64,000 nucleotides of DNA from Deroplatys truncata. Lineage: Eukaryota > Arthropoda > Insecta > Mantodea > Mantidae. Position numbers and translations under genes: made by a program. The stretch spans positions 661,986,618 through 662,050,617 of the forward strand of contig CM060990.1 of the NCBI GenBank assembly GCA_030765065.1, written 5' to 3'. A model generated the notes under the pieces. The model ran no database searches, was not told the DNA's origin, and was given only the letters and a program-made list of their open reading frames with translations. Positions 10,729-21,830 of this stretch are shown here, piece by piece (position 1 is the stretch's first letter; every line of letters starts with the position of its first letter).

Positions 10729-12418
10729 GGTAGTCAGGGGCACGTACACTTAGCCTATAAACAAATTTTAATAATACTGAGAAAGTGTTTTTTTTTAGCA
10801 AACATACAATTTTTTAAATGGAACAATGCCTAGTTACATCAACAGAATAACGGTAAGGTAAATTATAATGCCAATGGTCTTTGTTACAGGATTCTAGTGC
10901 AAGTGGTTTACGAGAAATCGTATTTTGAAAAGTTTCCACCCCGACAATTGTTTGTCCCATTCAACCTGCTTAATGCTAGGTACGATGTTGTTATGTTTGT
11001 TTGCATTGTGTTTTCTGTTCATTGATTGCATTGCGACTTTCTGGTCAGTTAGCTTGTGACAGTTCAAGCAGTAAGTCGTGAGTGGAAGACGGGGTTTACT
11101 AATGCAGAAAAAGCCGACATGCTCATGGAGTATGGAGAGTGTAGGAAGAATGCAGTTCGTTCCTGTACAGTGTATGCGCAAACGTATCCCAATAGACGTC
11201 AACCATCTCGGCAATTATTTATCAACCTCTTCAATCAATTACGTGAAACTGGTACTATAACACCTATAAAACGTAACAGAAACAAATAATTGACTGGAGA
11301 AGAGGCAGAAATTAATGTTTTGGCTGCCGTTGCAGTAGATCCGCAAATTAGTTCTCGCACAATCGCACGTGGAAGTGGCATAAGTCAGGCAAGTGTACTG
11401 CGCATTCTCCATCGACATAGTTTCCATCCCTATCACATCTCTCTCCATCAAGAGCTGCATGGAAACGATTTTGAGAATCGTGTTAACTCCTATATATGGC
11501 CATTAAGACATGATACTCCAGATTCATCATGTATCTTGTTTAATGATGAGGCAACATTTACTAATCATGGCCAGGTAAACCGCAGAAACATGCACTATTG
11601 GTCTGTTGACAATCCCCGTTGGCTTCGTCAGGTGGAACGTCAGCGTCCATGGAGTTTAAACGTGTGGTGTGGGATAGTAAACCATCAGCTCATAGGCCCT
11701 TTGTTCATAGAAGGTACAATGAACTCGCACGAGTATCGCAGCTCCTGATAGACCATCTGCCACAGATGCTAGAAGACGTTCCTTTGCAGACTAGGAGGAA
11801 CCTGTGGTACCAACTGGCTGTCCAGCCCATAGTGCACGAAGTACTACACCTTGTCTTAACGGATTGTTTCCAAATCCTTGGATTGGATGAAGAGGACTTG
11901 TACCTTGGCCGGCCCGTTCACCGGATCTGACCCCTTTGGAGCTTTTTCTGTGGGGAAGGCTGAAAGACACTGTTTACAAGGATGTACCAACTACACCAGA
12001 CGATATGAAATGACGTATTACTGCTGCCTGCTCTGAAATTTCCGGTGAAATGCTAGAATGTGTGTTGCAGTCTTCCATAGCAGACTGGAAACGTATATTG
12101 AAGCTGCCGGTGGTCATTTTGAACACAACCTTTGAAGGGCTATGTTCTCTTTACTTGTAAGAATCCACAGAAGTATTGTAATTCCCTTTTGTTTTTCTTT
12201 AGTTTGTGCTACCACAGGTTGTACAAGTGTCGGTGCGTAAAAGTTTCAAAATAAGATTTCCCGTAAACCACTTGCACTAGAATCTTGCAACATCTTTATT
12301 CTGTTAATGTAACTAGGCATAGTTTCATTTAAAACAATTGTATGTTTGCTCAAAAAATACACTTTCTCAGTATTATTAAAATCTGTTTATAGGCTAAATG
12401 TACGAGCCTCTGACTACC
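10729..12418 (+). mobile_element. DUF4817-type DNA transposon with long inverted arms
   Basis: The outer ends ggtagtcagg...(10729) and ...ctgactacc (12418) begin inverted arms of about 190-218 bp (10729-10946 and 12228-12418). These align by eye with scattered mismatches and one indel of about 20-25 bp in the left arm. An inner block, attctagtgcaagtggttta, is the best-conserved part. A broken transposase gene lies between the arms. No convincing TSD is seen. The matching arms show that the unit is nearly full length. Confidence 0.7.
11056..12137 (+). pseudogene. Broken transposase of the DUF4817 / Tc-like group
   Basis: An N-terminal DUF4817-like helix-turn-helix segment (11056-11286: KADMLMEYGECRKNAVRSC) is cut by an in-frame TAA at 11287-11289. 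It continues at 11290 with a second HTH (SRTIARGSGISQASVLRILH) and the catalytic-domain start (CILFNDEATFTNHGQVNRR). The frame shifts near 11740 to one reading LLIDHLPQMLEDVPL. It shifts again near 11815 to CPAHSARSTTPCLNG, then PWPARSPDLTPLELFLWGRL, with stops at about 11887 and 12012. The usual Asp before the G-x-PAH motif is replaced, so the second catalytic residue is lost. Confidence 0.75.
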
Positions 12419-12891
12419 AATCAATGCTGTGAAAATTAAAATTTTCCATTTCCAAAATACTTGCGGTGCAAGTTTTAGGTGATTCACCCTGTATAGTTGA
12501 CAATTTTGTAAAATCCTGACATTCTTTGCATGCAAGTAGGGATGTAATGCCTTCTGCAGTGGCACAGACTGTAAAAGTCAAGTTTTAAGTTCAATACAAT
12601 AGAAATATAAAAGCTTTTGACATGTTCTATGTTCAAGGCCTTTTGGCCATCAAAGAATTAACAGAACGCATCCTAGTCTAATCTAATATGTCACACGTAA
12701 CTGAGTTGGCTGGTTGCGTTGGATGGAAAAGTTTAGGGACCACACTCTAGATACCACTTATCTGTGCAACCGTACTTTATACTCTTTTAAGAAAACGAGA
12801 TGTCATAGGATACCCATACCATCTTATCGAGGACATTAATGCATTAGTGTTAGGTATCGGTTGCTGTAACACGATGACAGCTAGCGCACGT

Positions 12892-13906
12892 TGTCGCAGT
12901 ATTCTCTCGTGTTATCTTTTTTTGCTGAGCGCCTGTTATTGTTTTACTATTTTGAATTTTGGGTTCTTTGTCCTCCGGCTAGCTATTATTACTCAGTCGA
13001 GCAAATATCTCTGAGCAGGGCGTGTAAACAGAAAGGAGTTGTTACTAAAAGATAACACTGATAAAAGAATTTGTTTTTACACTTTTATTGCCGTCACACT
13101 TAATTAATAGTTCACATCAGTAATCTTTATACACGCCTGACTGAAACTGTTATATTTCCGAATGTAATTACTGTCGTAATAGTTGTCGCGTACCTACTTC
13201 ACATTTTGTAACTCACTTTACGACGCGAGAGATTCTGTAGAATTGCGTGATGTGTAACTCGCGAATGATTCTTTAGAACTGCCTGACGTGTACCTCGCGA
13301 GAGAGATTTCTTAGAACTGCGCGACGTTTACCTCGTGAATGCTTCCTTATTACTGCCTGGCGTGTAACTCGCGAGAGAGATTTCTTAAAACTGCGCGACG
13401 TTTACCTCGTGAATGATTCTGTAGAACTGCGTAATGTGTACCTCGCGAAAGATTGCTGAGAACTGCGTGATGTGTACCTCGTGAATGCTTCCTTAGAACT
13501 GCGCGATACTTGCTTTTGGCTCAAGAATTTATACTCCCTCACCCCGATATGCCTAAACATTATAATAGAGCTGCTATTGGTTACTAAATCGCGCCAACAT
13601 TAGCGTCTATTTTGTCATCCAATCACAATTACAAACACATATGCTCTAGGGAAGATATTCCCTCCATTTCTAAAGAAAGGCGCGCTACCCTGACGTCATT
13701 TGCTTGTCTCTTCTAATTGATAAACAACTCACCCCATCGCTTCATTGTTACCCACTCCTATTGTCAGTTTCAGTGAGGCCGTGTAAACTTATTTTCTAAC
13801 AATGCTTATAACTAACAAACATCTAAAATCATTGTCATACAATAATGTTAATTTACACTACAATCACTCTGGCATTCACAGTGTTGTGATATAAAATACT
13901 GCCTCA
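12892..13906 (+). mobile_element. Solo LTR (L2b) with 4-bp TSD
   Basis: It begins TGTCGCAGT and ends aaaatactgcctCA, flanked by identical ACGT at 12888-12891 and 13907-13910. The 3' terminal 13-14 bases match the LTR-L2 ends at 43523 and 50197, which suggests a related clade. It contains a tandem repeat (13231-13508) and no gag or pol. Orientation is set from the shared end. Confidence 0.65.
13231..13508 (+). repeat. 36-38 bp tandem repeat inside the LTR
   Basis: About eight units of the form gattctttagaactgc-gtgtacctcgcgaa. Alternate units end in cgcgagaga or cgtgaat, giving a 74-bp dimer periodicity in places. It lies wholly inside the solo LTR. Confidence 0.75.
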
Positions 13907-14102
13907 ACGTTTATAAATAGTTAATGGAACGGGCATCTTTTGGTGTTTTTCCAGTATGGAAAGCAAGAATAATTAACGTTTCCTTAAAATTGAGTTTAAA
14001 TAACAATGTACAAATCGATGAACTTCTAGGCGTAATAATAAAATATTATGGTTTCAACAGTTCAAGTTGCTGTTACTATAATGAGAATTGTTTGATTTTT
14101 AG

Positions 14103-14288
14103 GAACTAGAAGATCAGCCAGAGTATTCGGGGGATGAATCAGATGAGGATCCACCAGAGGGCTGGTCAGAAGAGTCAGATGAAGATTCACTAGAGGTGTC
14201 TTCTACATTTGGTGTTGGTTTAATCCTCACTGCTATCATGGTTTTTGCTATACTTTTTGGGGCGTATGCTGGACTAAACATGGACTAA
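14103..14288 (+). CDS. Terminal exon: acidic segment plus C-terminal membrane span
   Basis: Follows the acceptor tttgatttttag and runs 61 codons to a TAA at 14286-14288. The first 30 residues are strongly acidic (SGDESDEDPPEGWSEESDED). A hydrophobic segment of about 20 residues follows (FGVGLILTAIMVFAILFGAY), then a tail of only about six residues (AGLNMD). This is the layout of a tail-anchored or single-pass protein with a cytosolic acidic stretch. It joins in phase to the exon at 6361-6492, whose end is also acidic. A polyadenylation signal lies about 110 bp downstream. The protein family is not recognised. Confidence 0.65.
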   Translation, partial: ELEDQPEYSGDESDEDPPEGWSEESDEDSLEVSSTFGVGLILTAIMVFAILFGAYAGLNMD

Positions 14289-14399
14289 ACAGTTTTTTGA
14301 AATGGAGTTTGGTTCAACTTTATTTGGTATTTGCTTTCAACCAACATCAATGTTCGTTCCTGTTGAAATGAAAGTCCTACTGAAAGCTCCTAAAGAAAC

Positions 14400-14405
14400 A
14401 ATAAA
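14400..14405 (+). promoter_or_regulatory. Polyadenylation signal AATAAA
   Basis: A canonical AATAAA lies 112 bp after the stop codon of the terminal exon, followed within 30 bp by an A/T-rich cleavage region. Confidence 0.6.
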
Positions 14406-14429
14406 GTTGATTATTAAAAAATAACTTGT

Positions 14430-15714
14430 TTTTTGCTTTTCATAAAATTTACCTTCACTTGTCTTCAATTTTAACATATATTTTACGAAACAACTGTAAA
14501 ATTAATGATATATTATTGTTGCATTTCTTAGACGAGATCACTCATGGATGGGCGGTGCAATATTGAAAAAAGATGCACAAAATGTAAGATATTCAGATTG
14601 ACTATAAATAAATATGCATAATTATGTCAATGTTAGAAAATCATACGTAGAAAATACAAGGCACTGCAGCTTACTCGACACTAATAGGGAATACATTCTC
14701 CTGGCACCAATTATCTTTAAGACCGTTAGCAATGTTAATGAAAGAAAGTGTATTAGTGTGTTATATATTCGCATTAGGAGACATCTTTTACCTGTCAATT
14801 TAAGGCTTTCATACACACATCTGTTAGTGACAAAATTCTAAAACAACTACCTGTGAAATGGTTCAGTAAATGTTCTACAGAAACAACAGGAAGAAATCAA
14901 CACGGCTTCCCTGGACAAACCGCATTTGTTACCGTTTCTAGCGAACTTCATGACGTCATGACTTCATTTTATTGGGTGGTGGTATCACCTTGTAGGTGCT
15001 ATCACGCCTTGTGCTGTGTATCGCACCAGTAAGCATACCTATGCTAGTTCTGTCAACTCTGTGGCAAATTACGAATAGGTATAGGTGAGGAATGGCAAGC
15101 GATTTCGTCGATCTTTCGCGAGGTTAATTTGGGTATATACAGCAAATGCCTGTTTGAAAATGCTCTTGGATATGAGTCAGTTCTCGAGATGTTAGCATTT
15201 TAGTCCTCAAACATCAGTTATAGGTCCTCATATAAATTAGCGTTTCTTAGCTATTTACATGTTCTTAAACAAGCAACCTATAGCCTCCTTCCTCCTTCAA
15301 CGCACTAAGGGTGAAGGAGGCGCCAGCGGATATCTTAAGTCACGCCCTATTAATGCCTTTACAGACGATCAGAAATCGGATGTAGATTACTTCTTGTGGG
15401 ATGCGTATCCATATTCAGGAATGTGTATTTCGGTATACATTATGTAACTCAAACGACCATGCTTTAATAATACATTCGCACAACAAATGTGTTTATAAAT
15501 ATAAACATTTGTATGTTATATTTACAATAATGTGCATTTAAGCATAACTGTTCAGCATTTTATTACCTTCAATTAAAAAGAAAACATGCTATGCTTTTCT
15601 GTATCTCATAGCCATTGCAAGAAAACATACCACAAACGTTGCAACAAAAATAATAATAGTGATAATAATAATAAACTAAATTCATGCTGGAAATTTTTAT
15701 TCCTTTAGAGTAAT
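14430..15714. other. Downstream intergenic sequence, nothing recognised
   Basis: AT-rich, with short frames only (for example 14614-14841), none with codon bias or motifs. No repeat boundary was found. Confidence 0.4.
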
Positions 15715-15865
15715 AACAGGAGTCAGATAAGATGGACTTTCTTCACTACTTTTAAATTGTGCTCTAGAAAAAGTAATACAAGAAAACTCGTAAAGAGAAA
15801 ACAGCTCTCAAAATTAATCAACCCTTTATATTAGGCAGGGGAAAATTAAAGATAGAGTTTGTTTG

Positions 15866-16150
15866 GTTTTTTTTTATTTATGGACGCTCTTTAACTACTA
15901 TGGTTCTTAGCGTCCCATTCTATATTGGTCGTGAAAGACTGGAAATTTTGCTCAGAGGCCTCTTATCAGGCTTGAGGTTCTTTTACGTGCCGTAAATTTA
16001 CGACACGGAACCACCGGCTTTACTTCCCTTCCGAAGGAAGCCGCGCTAAGGATTTTTACGCCCAAAAAAAAATCCATTGCCCTCCGCCAGGTTTGAACCC
16101 GCGACCTCGGGAACTAGAGGCTAGCACGGTACCACTAGTCCACGGAGGAC
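15866..16150 (-). repeat. SINE-A copy in the LINE remnant
   Basis: The tail is to the left (tttatttatggacgctcttt). The tRNA-like head is to the right, with the B-box complement ggtttgaacccgcgacctcg and the A-box complement near 16120-16150. The flanks aaagatagagt and aaaaacagagt form an imperfect TSD (9/11). Sister copies lie at 21536-21830, 38219-38510 and 40540-40833. Confidence 0.75.
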
Positions 16151-16405
16151 GACAAAAAAACAGAGTGCCTAACATATGCAGATGGTCTAGCAATCCTCAC
16201 TCGTGACATTGTAATAGCGCAAACATAGAGTGAACTATTAAAATAAATTGCAGAGAAACTCGTTCTACAGATGCCCTTTGAAAAAAGTAATGCAATAAAG
16301 AAGCACCAAAATACAAGAAACCAAATATGGAAAAATTAAAGTTTCACAATTTAAATACCTTAGTGAAATAAATCAGGAAAATGGAATCGAAATTAAAGCT
16401 AATAA

Positions 16406-16948
16406 ATGCGGCTCGCATTCAGGTGATGCCGGGATCGATTCCCGGCGGCCGCCCATTCTGACTCATAGGATTTTCCGGGGTTTTCCCGGGTCGTCGAGAG
16501 TATTCTGGAGCGGTTTCTTTCAGCCCCAAAATTTCCTGCCCCTCCATTTCGTTTCATTCATCATTCACCCCGTTAGATCTGTTTTTCAGGGTTGGAAGTG
16601 TAGGCGATGGTGCTTCGGTGCAGCGTTGCAAGGAAAAAGACTGCCCTCTATGGATCTTTCTCCGTACCTCCGCTTTCGGTTAGTTGTTGGGGGTAAGCGG
16701 CCGCCCCTTAGGAGCGGGGTGTTGGTCCTTCTGTGGAGGCGGTGATCCCTGGGCTGCCTGTCCGATTGCCGGGTTGACTCAATGTGGAAAGCGTAGGGAT
16801 TCTGCCATTGCTCCGACGTCACTCTTGGTTCCGGCCGCCCGGTATCTCCTCTCACCTCCCTCCCGAGGGCGCCCCCTTGTGGTGTGTAGGTACAATATTT
16901 TCACTGGAACAGTGCCGAGTCCTCTCCTATAATCCCGCAAACAAAAAA
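16406..16948 (+). repeat. SINE-B-like copy with 9-bp TSD
   Basis: gctaataaa occurs on both sides (about 16397-16405 and 16949-16957). The head gcggctcgcattcaggtgat...gggatcgattcccgg carries a B-box. The body shares ggttttcccgggtcg and the mid-body blocks with SINE-B, but the GC-rich tail (from about 16680) differs, so it may be a subfamily. Confidence 0.65.
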
Positions 16949-17614
16949 CGCTAATAAAAGTAGATACCAAACAATGGAAACAACATATCGGCTTACTCAG
17001 AAACATCTATAATATAAAGTGCATATCTAAGCATACAAAATTAAGACATTATAACACTGTAATTAAATCAGAGTGCCTCTACTGAGCAGAAATATTGATT
17101 TTGAACAAAAAATCAGATATCGAAAATGTTGTGAAAAAAAAATGCAAAAATTATAAGAACATTTTAGGCCACAAGTCATAGGTGGACAACAAAATCGGAA
17201 TTAAAAATTAAGTAAAAATATATAAAAACATTCACAGTGATATTATAAAGCGATGGTTAAAGTATTATGGACATATTAAAACGAATGAATTCAAACAGGT
17301 TCACAAAACAAATAATGGAATTCTATGAAAGCAGAAGTAAAGTACAAGTAGATACTATGAAGTGAATTGGTGAAGTAAAAATGATTTAGAATTGTAAGGA
17401 ATTACACAAGAAGATATTCTAAACAGAGATATCTTTAGAGTCCAAGTGCATAAGTGGCAAGTTGACCAAGAGAACAAACTGAAGAAACAAACTGGAACAT
17501 ACACAGATGAGAAAAAGAAAACCCACAACCAAAGAGTGAGAAAACCATGGATTCAAAGGAAAACAAAGAAACGTCACTAAGTATTTTTCGTAGTTCTACA
17601 TGGGATAATTCGGA

Positions 17615-17615
<1 letters not shown>

Positions 17616-17666
<51 letters not shown>
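17616..17666. repeat. (AAT)n microsatellite
   Basis: About 17 uninterrupted AAT units just after the LINE remnant. Confidence 0.95.
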
Positions 17667-18094
17667 GGAAGAAGAACATGTTGATGATGATGAAGTGCAA
17701 TGTATATGAGAATCGAGACAAGCGAGGAAAGCACAAAGTACACGATATTACAATGTATTATAATATTCCATAAATGGTAAATAAGTAACTGATGCTCTCT
17801 TGAATGTCTCCAAGGGTGCAACCTGGCGAGTTTTTCAGGAATCAACACATAGGCCATCACATTTAGATGATAATCACTGCGTAGTCAGAGGGTCGAAACT
17901 ATCCACACACGTTGCACAACGTTAATGTGTATGGAGTTCCTCTTTCTTCAGTTAGTCATTTGTCTAACTGAACTGAACCAGAAAGTCGCCTGTTTTTGGC
18001 CATTCCTTAATTTATAGAAGCTGTTAAATGGCAGACGTGACTTAGCTCCGCCTTTATCCCCGCTATACAGTCCATTTACGTATTCTAAAGAAAT

Positions 18095-18381
18095 GAGGTG
18101 ACAGCAGCACAAGGGGCAGCATTAATAGCAGCGGTGGCACAATTTGATTGTGATGGTGGTGGTATTAGTAGTAATGTTAGAACTATAAGTGGTGGTTGTG
18201 ATGGTTCGAGTATCAGTGCCATTAGTGATAACATCGACACAGTTGTAAAAGTAGCTCTAGTATTTGTAGTATTAGTAACAACAGCAGCACTAGCAGTGAC
18301 AACAATACTAGAGGTAATGTATGGTGGTTTTTATGTTTGCGGTGAAAATAACATTGTTGGTAAGATGGTTATGCTGCTAAC

Positions 18382-18419
<38 letters not shown>

Positions 18420-18432
18420 CTGCAGTAATAGC

Positions 18433-18479
<47 letters not shown>

Positions 18480-18547
18480 CAGCAGTATTATTAGTAGAGT
18501 CTGTGGAGAGAATAATATTGTTGATAAGTTGGTTATGATGCTGATGT

Positions 18548-18580
<33 letters not shown>

Positions 18581-18725
18581 CATTAGTAGTATTAGTAGTG
18601 TTTGTGGAGGGAATAATATCGTTAGTAGGTTGGTTATGAGGCTGATACTAGTAGCATTAGTAGTAGTAGTGTTAGTAGTGCTTGTGGAGAGAATAATATT
18701 GTTGATAACTTGGCTATGATGCTGA

Positions 18726-18781
<56 letters not shown>

Positions 18782-19050
18782 CCAGTACCAGTAGTAGTAT
18801 TGGTAGTAGTAGCACCAATAGTAATAGCAGTAGTATTAGTAGTAGTAAAAGTAGTAGTATCAGTAGTATTGGTGGTAGTAGTAGTATTCGTAGTTGTAGT
18901 AGTATTGGTAGTAGCAGCAGCTGTAGTATAAGTATTAGTAGCAATAGCAGTATTAGTAGTAGCAGCAGTAGTAATATTGGAAGTAGTAGTGTATTAGGAG
19001 TAGTAGAAGTAGTAGTAGTAGTGTTAGTAATAGTATCAGTAGTATTAGTA

Positions 19051-19083
<33 letters not shown>

Positions 19084-19336
19084 TTGGTAGCAGTAGTAGT
19101 AGTACTAGTAATAGCATTGGTAGTAGCAGCAATAGCATTGGTAGTAGCAGCAATAGCATTAGTAGTAGTAGTAGTAGTACTAGTAGTAGTAGTAGTAGTA
19201 GTAGAAATAGTAGTAGTAGTAGCAGCAGTATTAGTACTGGCAGTAGCTGTAGTAATAGAAGTAGTAGTATTAGTAGTAGTAGCAGTAGTATTAGTAATAG
19301 CAGCAGTAGTATGATTAGTAGTAGCAGTAGTGGTAT

Positions 19337-19368
<32 letters not shown>

Positions 19369-19809
19369 TTTGTAGTAGTAGCAGTAGTATAATTAGTAGT
19401 AGAGTAGTAGTATTAGTAGTAGCAGTAGTAGTATTAGTGGTAGCAGAAGTAGTAGTAATAGTAGTATTGGTAGTAGTCGCAGCAATAGTGGTATTACTAG
19501 TATCACCAGTAGTAGTTGTAGTAGCAGTAGTAGTAGCATCACTGGTAGTATTATTGGTAAATGCAGCAATAGTAGTAGTAGTATTAGTAGTAGTAGTAGC
19601 AGCGGTAGTATTAGTAGTAACAGTAGAAGTAGTGGTAGTAGCAGTAGTAGTACTGGTAGTAACAGCAGTAGTATTGATAGCAGCAGTAGAATTATTGGTA
19701 GTAGCAGTAGTATTAGCACCAGTAGTAATAGTAGCAGTAGTAGTATTAGTTGGAACAGCAGTAGTAAGAGTGGTAGTAGCAGTAATGATATTGGTAACAG
19801 CAGCAGTAA

Positions 19810-19840
<31 letters not shown>

Positions 19841-21288
19841 AGTAGCAGCAGTAGTAGCAGTAGTTGTATTAGTAGTAGTAGCAGTAGTAGAAGTATAGTA
19901 GCAGCAGTAGTAGTATCGGTAGTAGTAGTGGTGGTAGTAGTAGTGTTAGTAGTAGTAGCAGTAGTAGAATAGGTAGTAGCAGCACTAGTAGAATTAGTAG
20001 TAGCAGTAGTAGTAGTGGTAGTGGTAGTATTAGTAGTAGCAGTAGTAGAACTAGTAGTAGCAGAATTAGTACTATTAGTAGTGGTAGTAGCAGCATTAGT
20101 ACTAGTAGTAGTGGTAGTAGCAGAAGTGGTAGTAGTAGTAGTAGCAATAGTAATGGTAGTAGTATTAGTAGTAGCAGAAGTAGTATTAGTGTTAGAAGCA
20201 GCAGTAGTAGTCGTAGTAGCAGCAGTAGTATTGATAGTAGTAATAGAAGCAGCAACAGTAGATGTAGCAGTAGTGGAAATAATAGTAGCAGTAGCAGCAT
20301 CAGCAGTAGTAGTATTGCCAGCAGCAATAGTAGAATTAGTAGTAGCAGCAGTAGTAGAATTAGTAGTAGCAGCAAGCAGTAGTAGAATTAGTAGTAGCAG
20401 CATTAGTACTAGTAGTAGTGGTAGTAGCAGTTGTAGTATTGATAGTAGTAATAGAAGCAGCAACAGTAGAAGAGGCAGTAGTATTATTGGTAGCAGCAGT
20501 AGTAGTATCCGTAGTAGCAGTACGCCGGAGGTAGTAGCAGTAGTGGCAGTAGTAGTATTGGTAGCAGTAGTATTAGCAGCAGCATCAGCAGTAGTAGTAG
20601 CAGTAGTAGTATTGCTAGCAGCAATATTAGAATTGGTAGTAGCAGTAGTAGTAGAATTAGTAGTTGCAGCATTAGTACTAATAGTAGCAGCAGAAGCAGT
20701 AGTAGTTGTAACGGTTGTAGTATTAGTAGTAGCAGTAGTAGTATTGGTAGCAGCAGTAGTAGTAGTAGTAATAGCAGTAGTAGCAGTAGCTGAAATAGTA
20801 CTATTAGTAGTAGCAGCAGCAATAGTAGCAGTAGTGGCAGTAGTAGTATTGGTAGCTGTAGTATTAGCAGCAGCAGCAGCAGTAGTAGTAGTAGCAGTAG
20901 TAGTATTGCTAGCAGCAATAGTAGAATTGGTAGTAGCAGCAGTAGTAGAATTAGTAGTTGCAGCATTAGTACTAATAGTAGCAGCAGAAGCAGTAGTAGT
21001 TGTAACGGTTGTAGTATTAGTAGTAGCAGTAGTAGTATTGGTAGCAGCAGTAGTAGTAGTAATAGCAGTAGTAGCAGTAGCTGAAATAGTACTATTAGTA
21101 GTAGCAGCAGCAATAGTAGCAGTAGTGGCAGTAGTAGTATTGGTAGCAGTAGTATTAGCAGCAGCATCAGCAGTAGTAGTAGCAGTAGTAGTATTGCTAG
21201 CAGCAATAGTAGAATTGGTAGTAGCAGCAGTAGTAGAATTAGTAGTTGCAGCATTAGTACTAATAGTAGTGGTAGTAGCAGCAGAAGC

Positions 21289-21359
<71 letters not shown>

Positions 21360-21360
21360 G
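18095..21360. repeat. TAG-type trinucleotide tract of about 3.3 kb
   Basis: Nearly every triplet on the + strand is AGT or a one-base variant (AGC, ATT, GGT, AAT). Pure runs occur near 18380-18418, 18431-18479, 18726-18780 and 21290-21358. Triplet phase is kept for hundreds of bases, with only a handful of phase breaks (around 18930, 19310-19400, 19900-20000, 20376, 20525). Long valine-, serine- or leucine-rich frames on both strands follow from the repeat and are not genes. It contains a 291-bp higher-order repeat at its right part. Confidence 0.9.
20530..21270. repeat. 291-bp higher-order tandem repeat in the triplet tract
   Basis: Rare variant words recur at a fixed distance: gtggcag at 20543, 20834 and 21125 (291 and 291 bp), ctgaaatag at 20790 and 21081 (291 bp), tgtaacggttgtag at 20707 and 21001 (294 bp, a one-triplet indel). 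This makes about 2.5 copies of a 97-triplet unit, duplicated after the triplet tract had diversified. Confidence 0.85.
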
Positions 21361-21535
21361 AAAATAAAGTTGGTAATGATAGTAGTGGAGGTGTAGTGCT
21401 GGTAGTAGTCGGGTGGTTATGCGCTGTTGTTGATATTAGTAATAGTCGTGATGATAGCAATAGTAGTAACGGAAATAGTGGAGATGGTGCTAGCATTATG
21501 TCTGGAGACTGTTGTGGTGCTGTTAGGGTTAGCAA

Positions 21536-21830
21536 ATTAAAATTAAATAGAGTTTTATTTATGGACGCTATTTTACTGCTGTGGTCCTTGGCATCCCATT
21601 CTATATTAGACGTGAAAGATTGGTAATTTTGCTCAGAGACGTCTTTATCAGGCTAGGTTCTTTTACGTGCCGTAAATCTACGACACGGGACCACTGGCTT
21701 TACTTCCCTTCCGAAGGAAGCCGTGCTAAGGATTCTTACACATGAAATAATCCGTTACCCTCCGCCGGGTTTAAACCCGTGACGTCGGGAGCTAGAGGCT
21801 AGCATGGTAACCACTACACCAAGGAGGATG
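21536..21830 (-). repeat. SINE-A copy inserted in the triplet tract
   Basis: Same family as 40540-40833 in the opposite orientation. The tail ttttatttatggacgc is at the left. The ttccgaaggaagccgtgcta block follows, then the B-box complement gggtttaaaccc and the head end ccaaggaggatgac. Triplet-like sequence continues on both sides. No clear TSD. Confidence 0.8.

Larger units (their letters stand above)
6493..14102 (+). other. Large transposon-filled intron (inferred)
   Basis: Begins with the GT donor after 6492 and ends with the tttgatttttag acceptor before 14103. It contains a split transposase remnant, an ORF1-only retroelement, a possible SINE, a GC-rich island, a DUF4817 transposon and a solo LTR. 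Further small exons inside cannot be excluded. Confidence 0.45.
15715..17590 (+). pseudogene. Dead LINE reverse transcriptase with two nested SINEs
   Basis: Translation in shifting frames gives RT pieces in order: GVR-DGLSSLLLNCALEKVI (15720-15785, the GVRQG-type motif with a stop), LTYADGLAIL (16170-16199, the YADD motif degraded to YADG), and a C-terminal domain after 16960 (KRWLKYYGHIKTNEF near 17255, then GITQEDILNRDIFRVQVHKW near 17400). This order resembles RTE/craft-like insect LINEs. Stops are frequent. SINE-A (15866-16150) and a SINE-B-like copy (16406-16948) interrupt it. Confidence 0.6.

Noticed and set aside
20015..21367. Long valine/serine-rich frame (450 codons) and the leucine-rich frames on the opposite strand (19393-20463, 20484-21254)
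   Set aside because: They result from TAG/AGT triplets avoiding stops in two of three phases. No start context, no splice sites, and the amino acid changes mirror the repeat variants.
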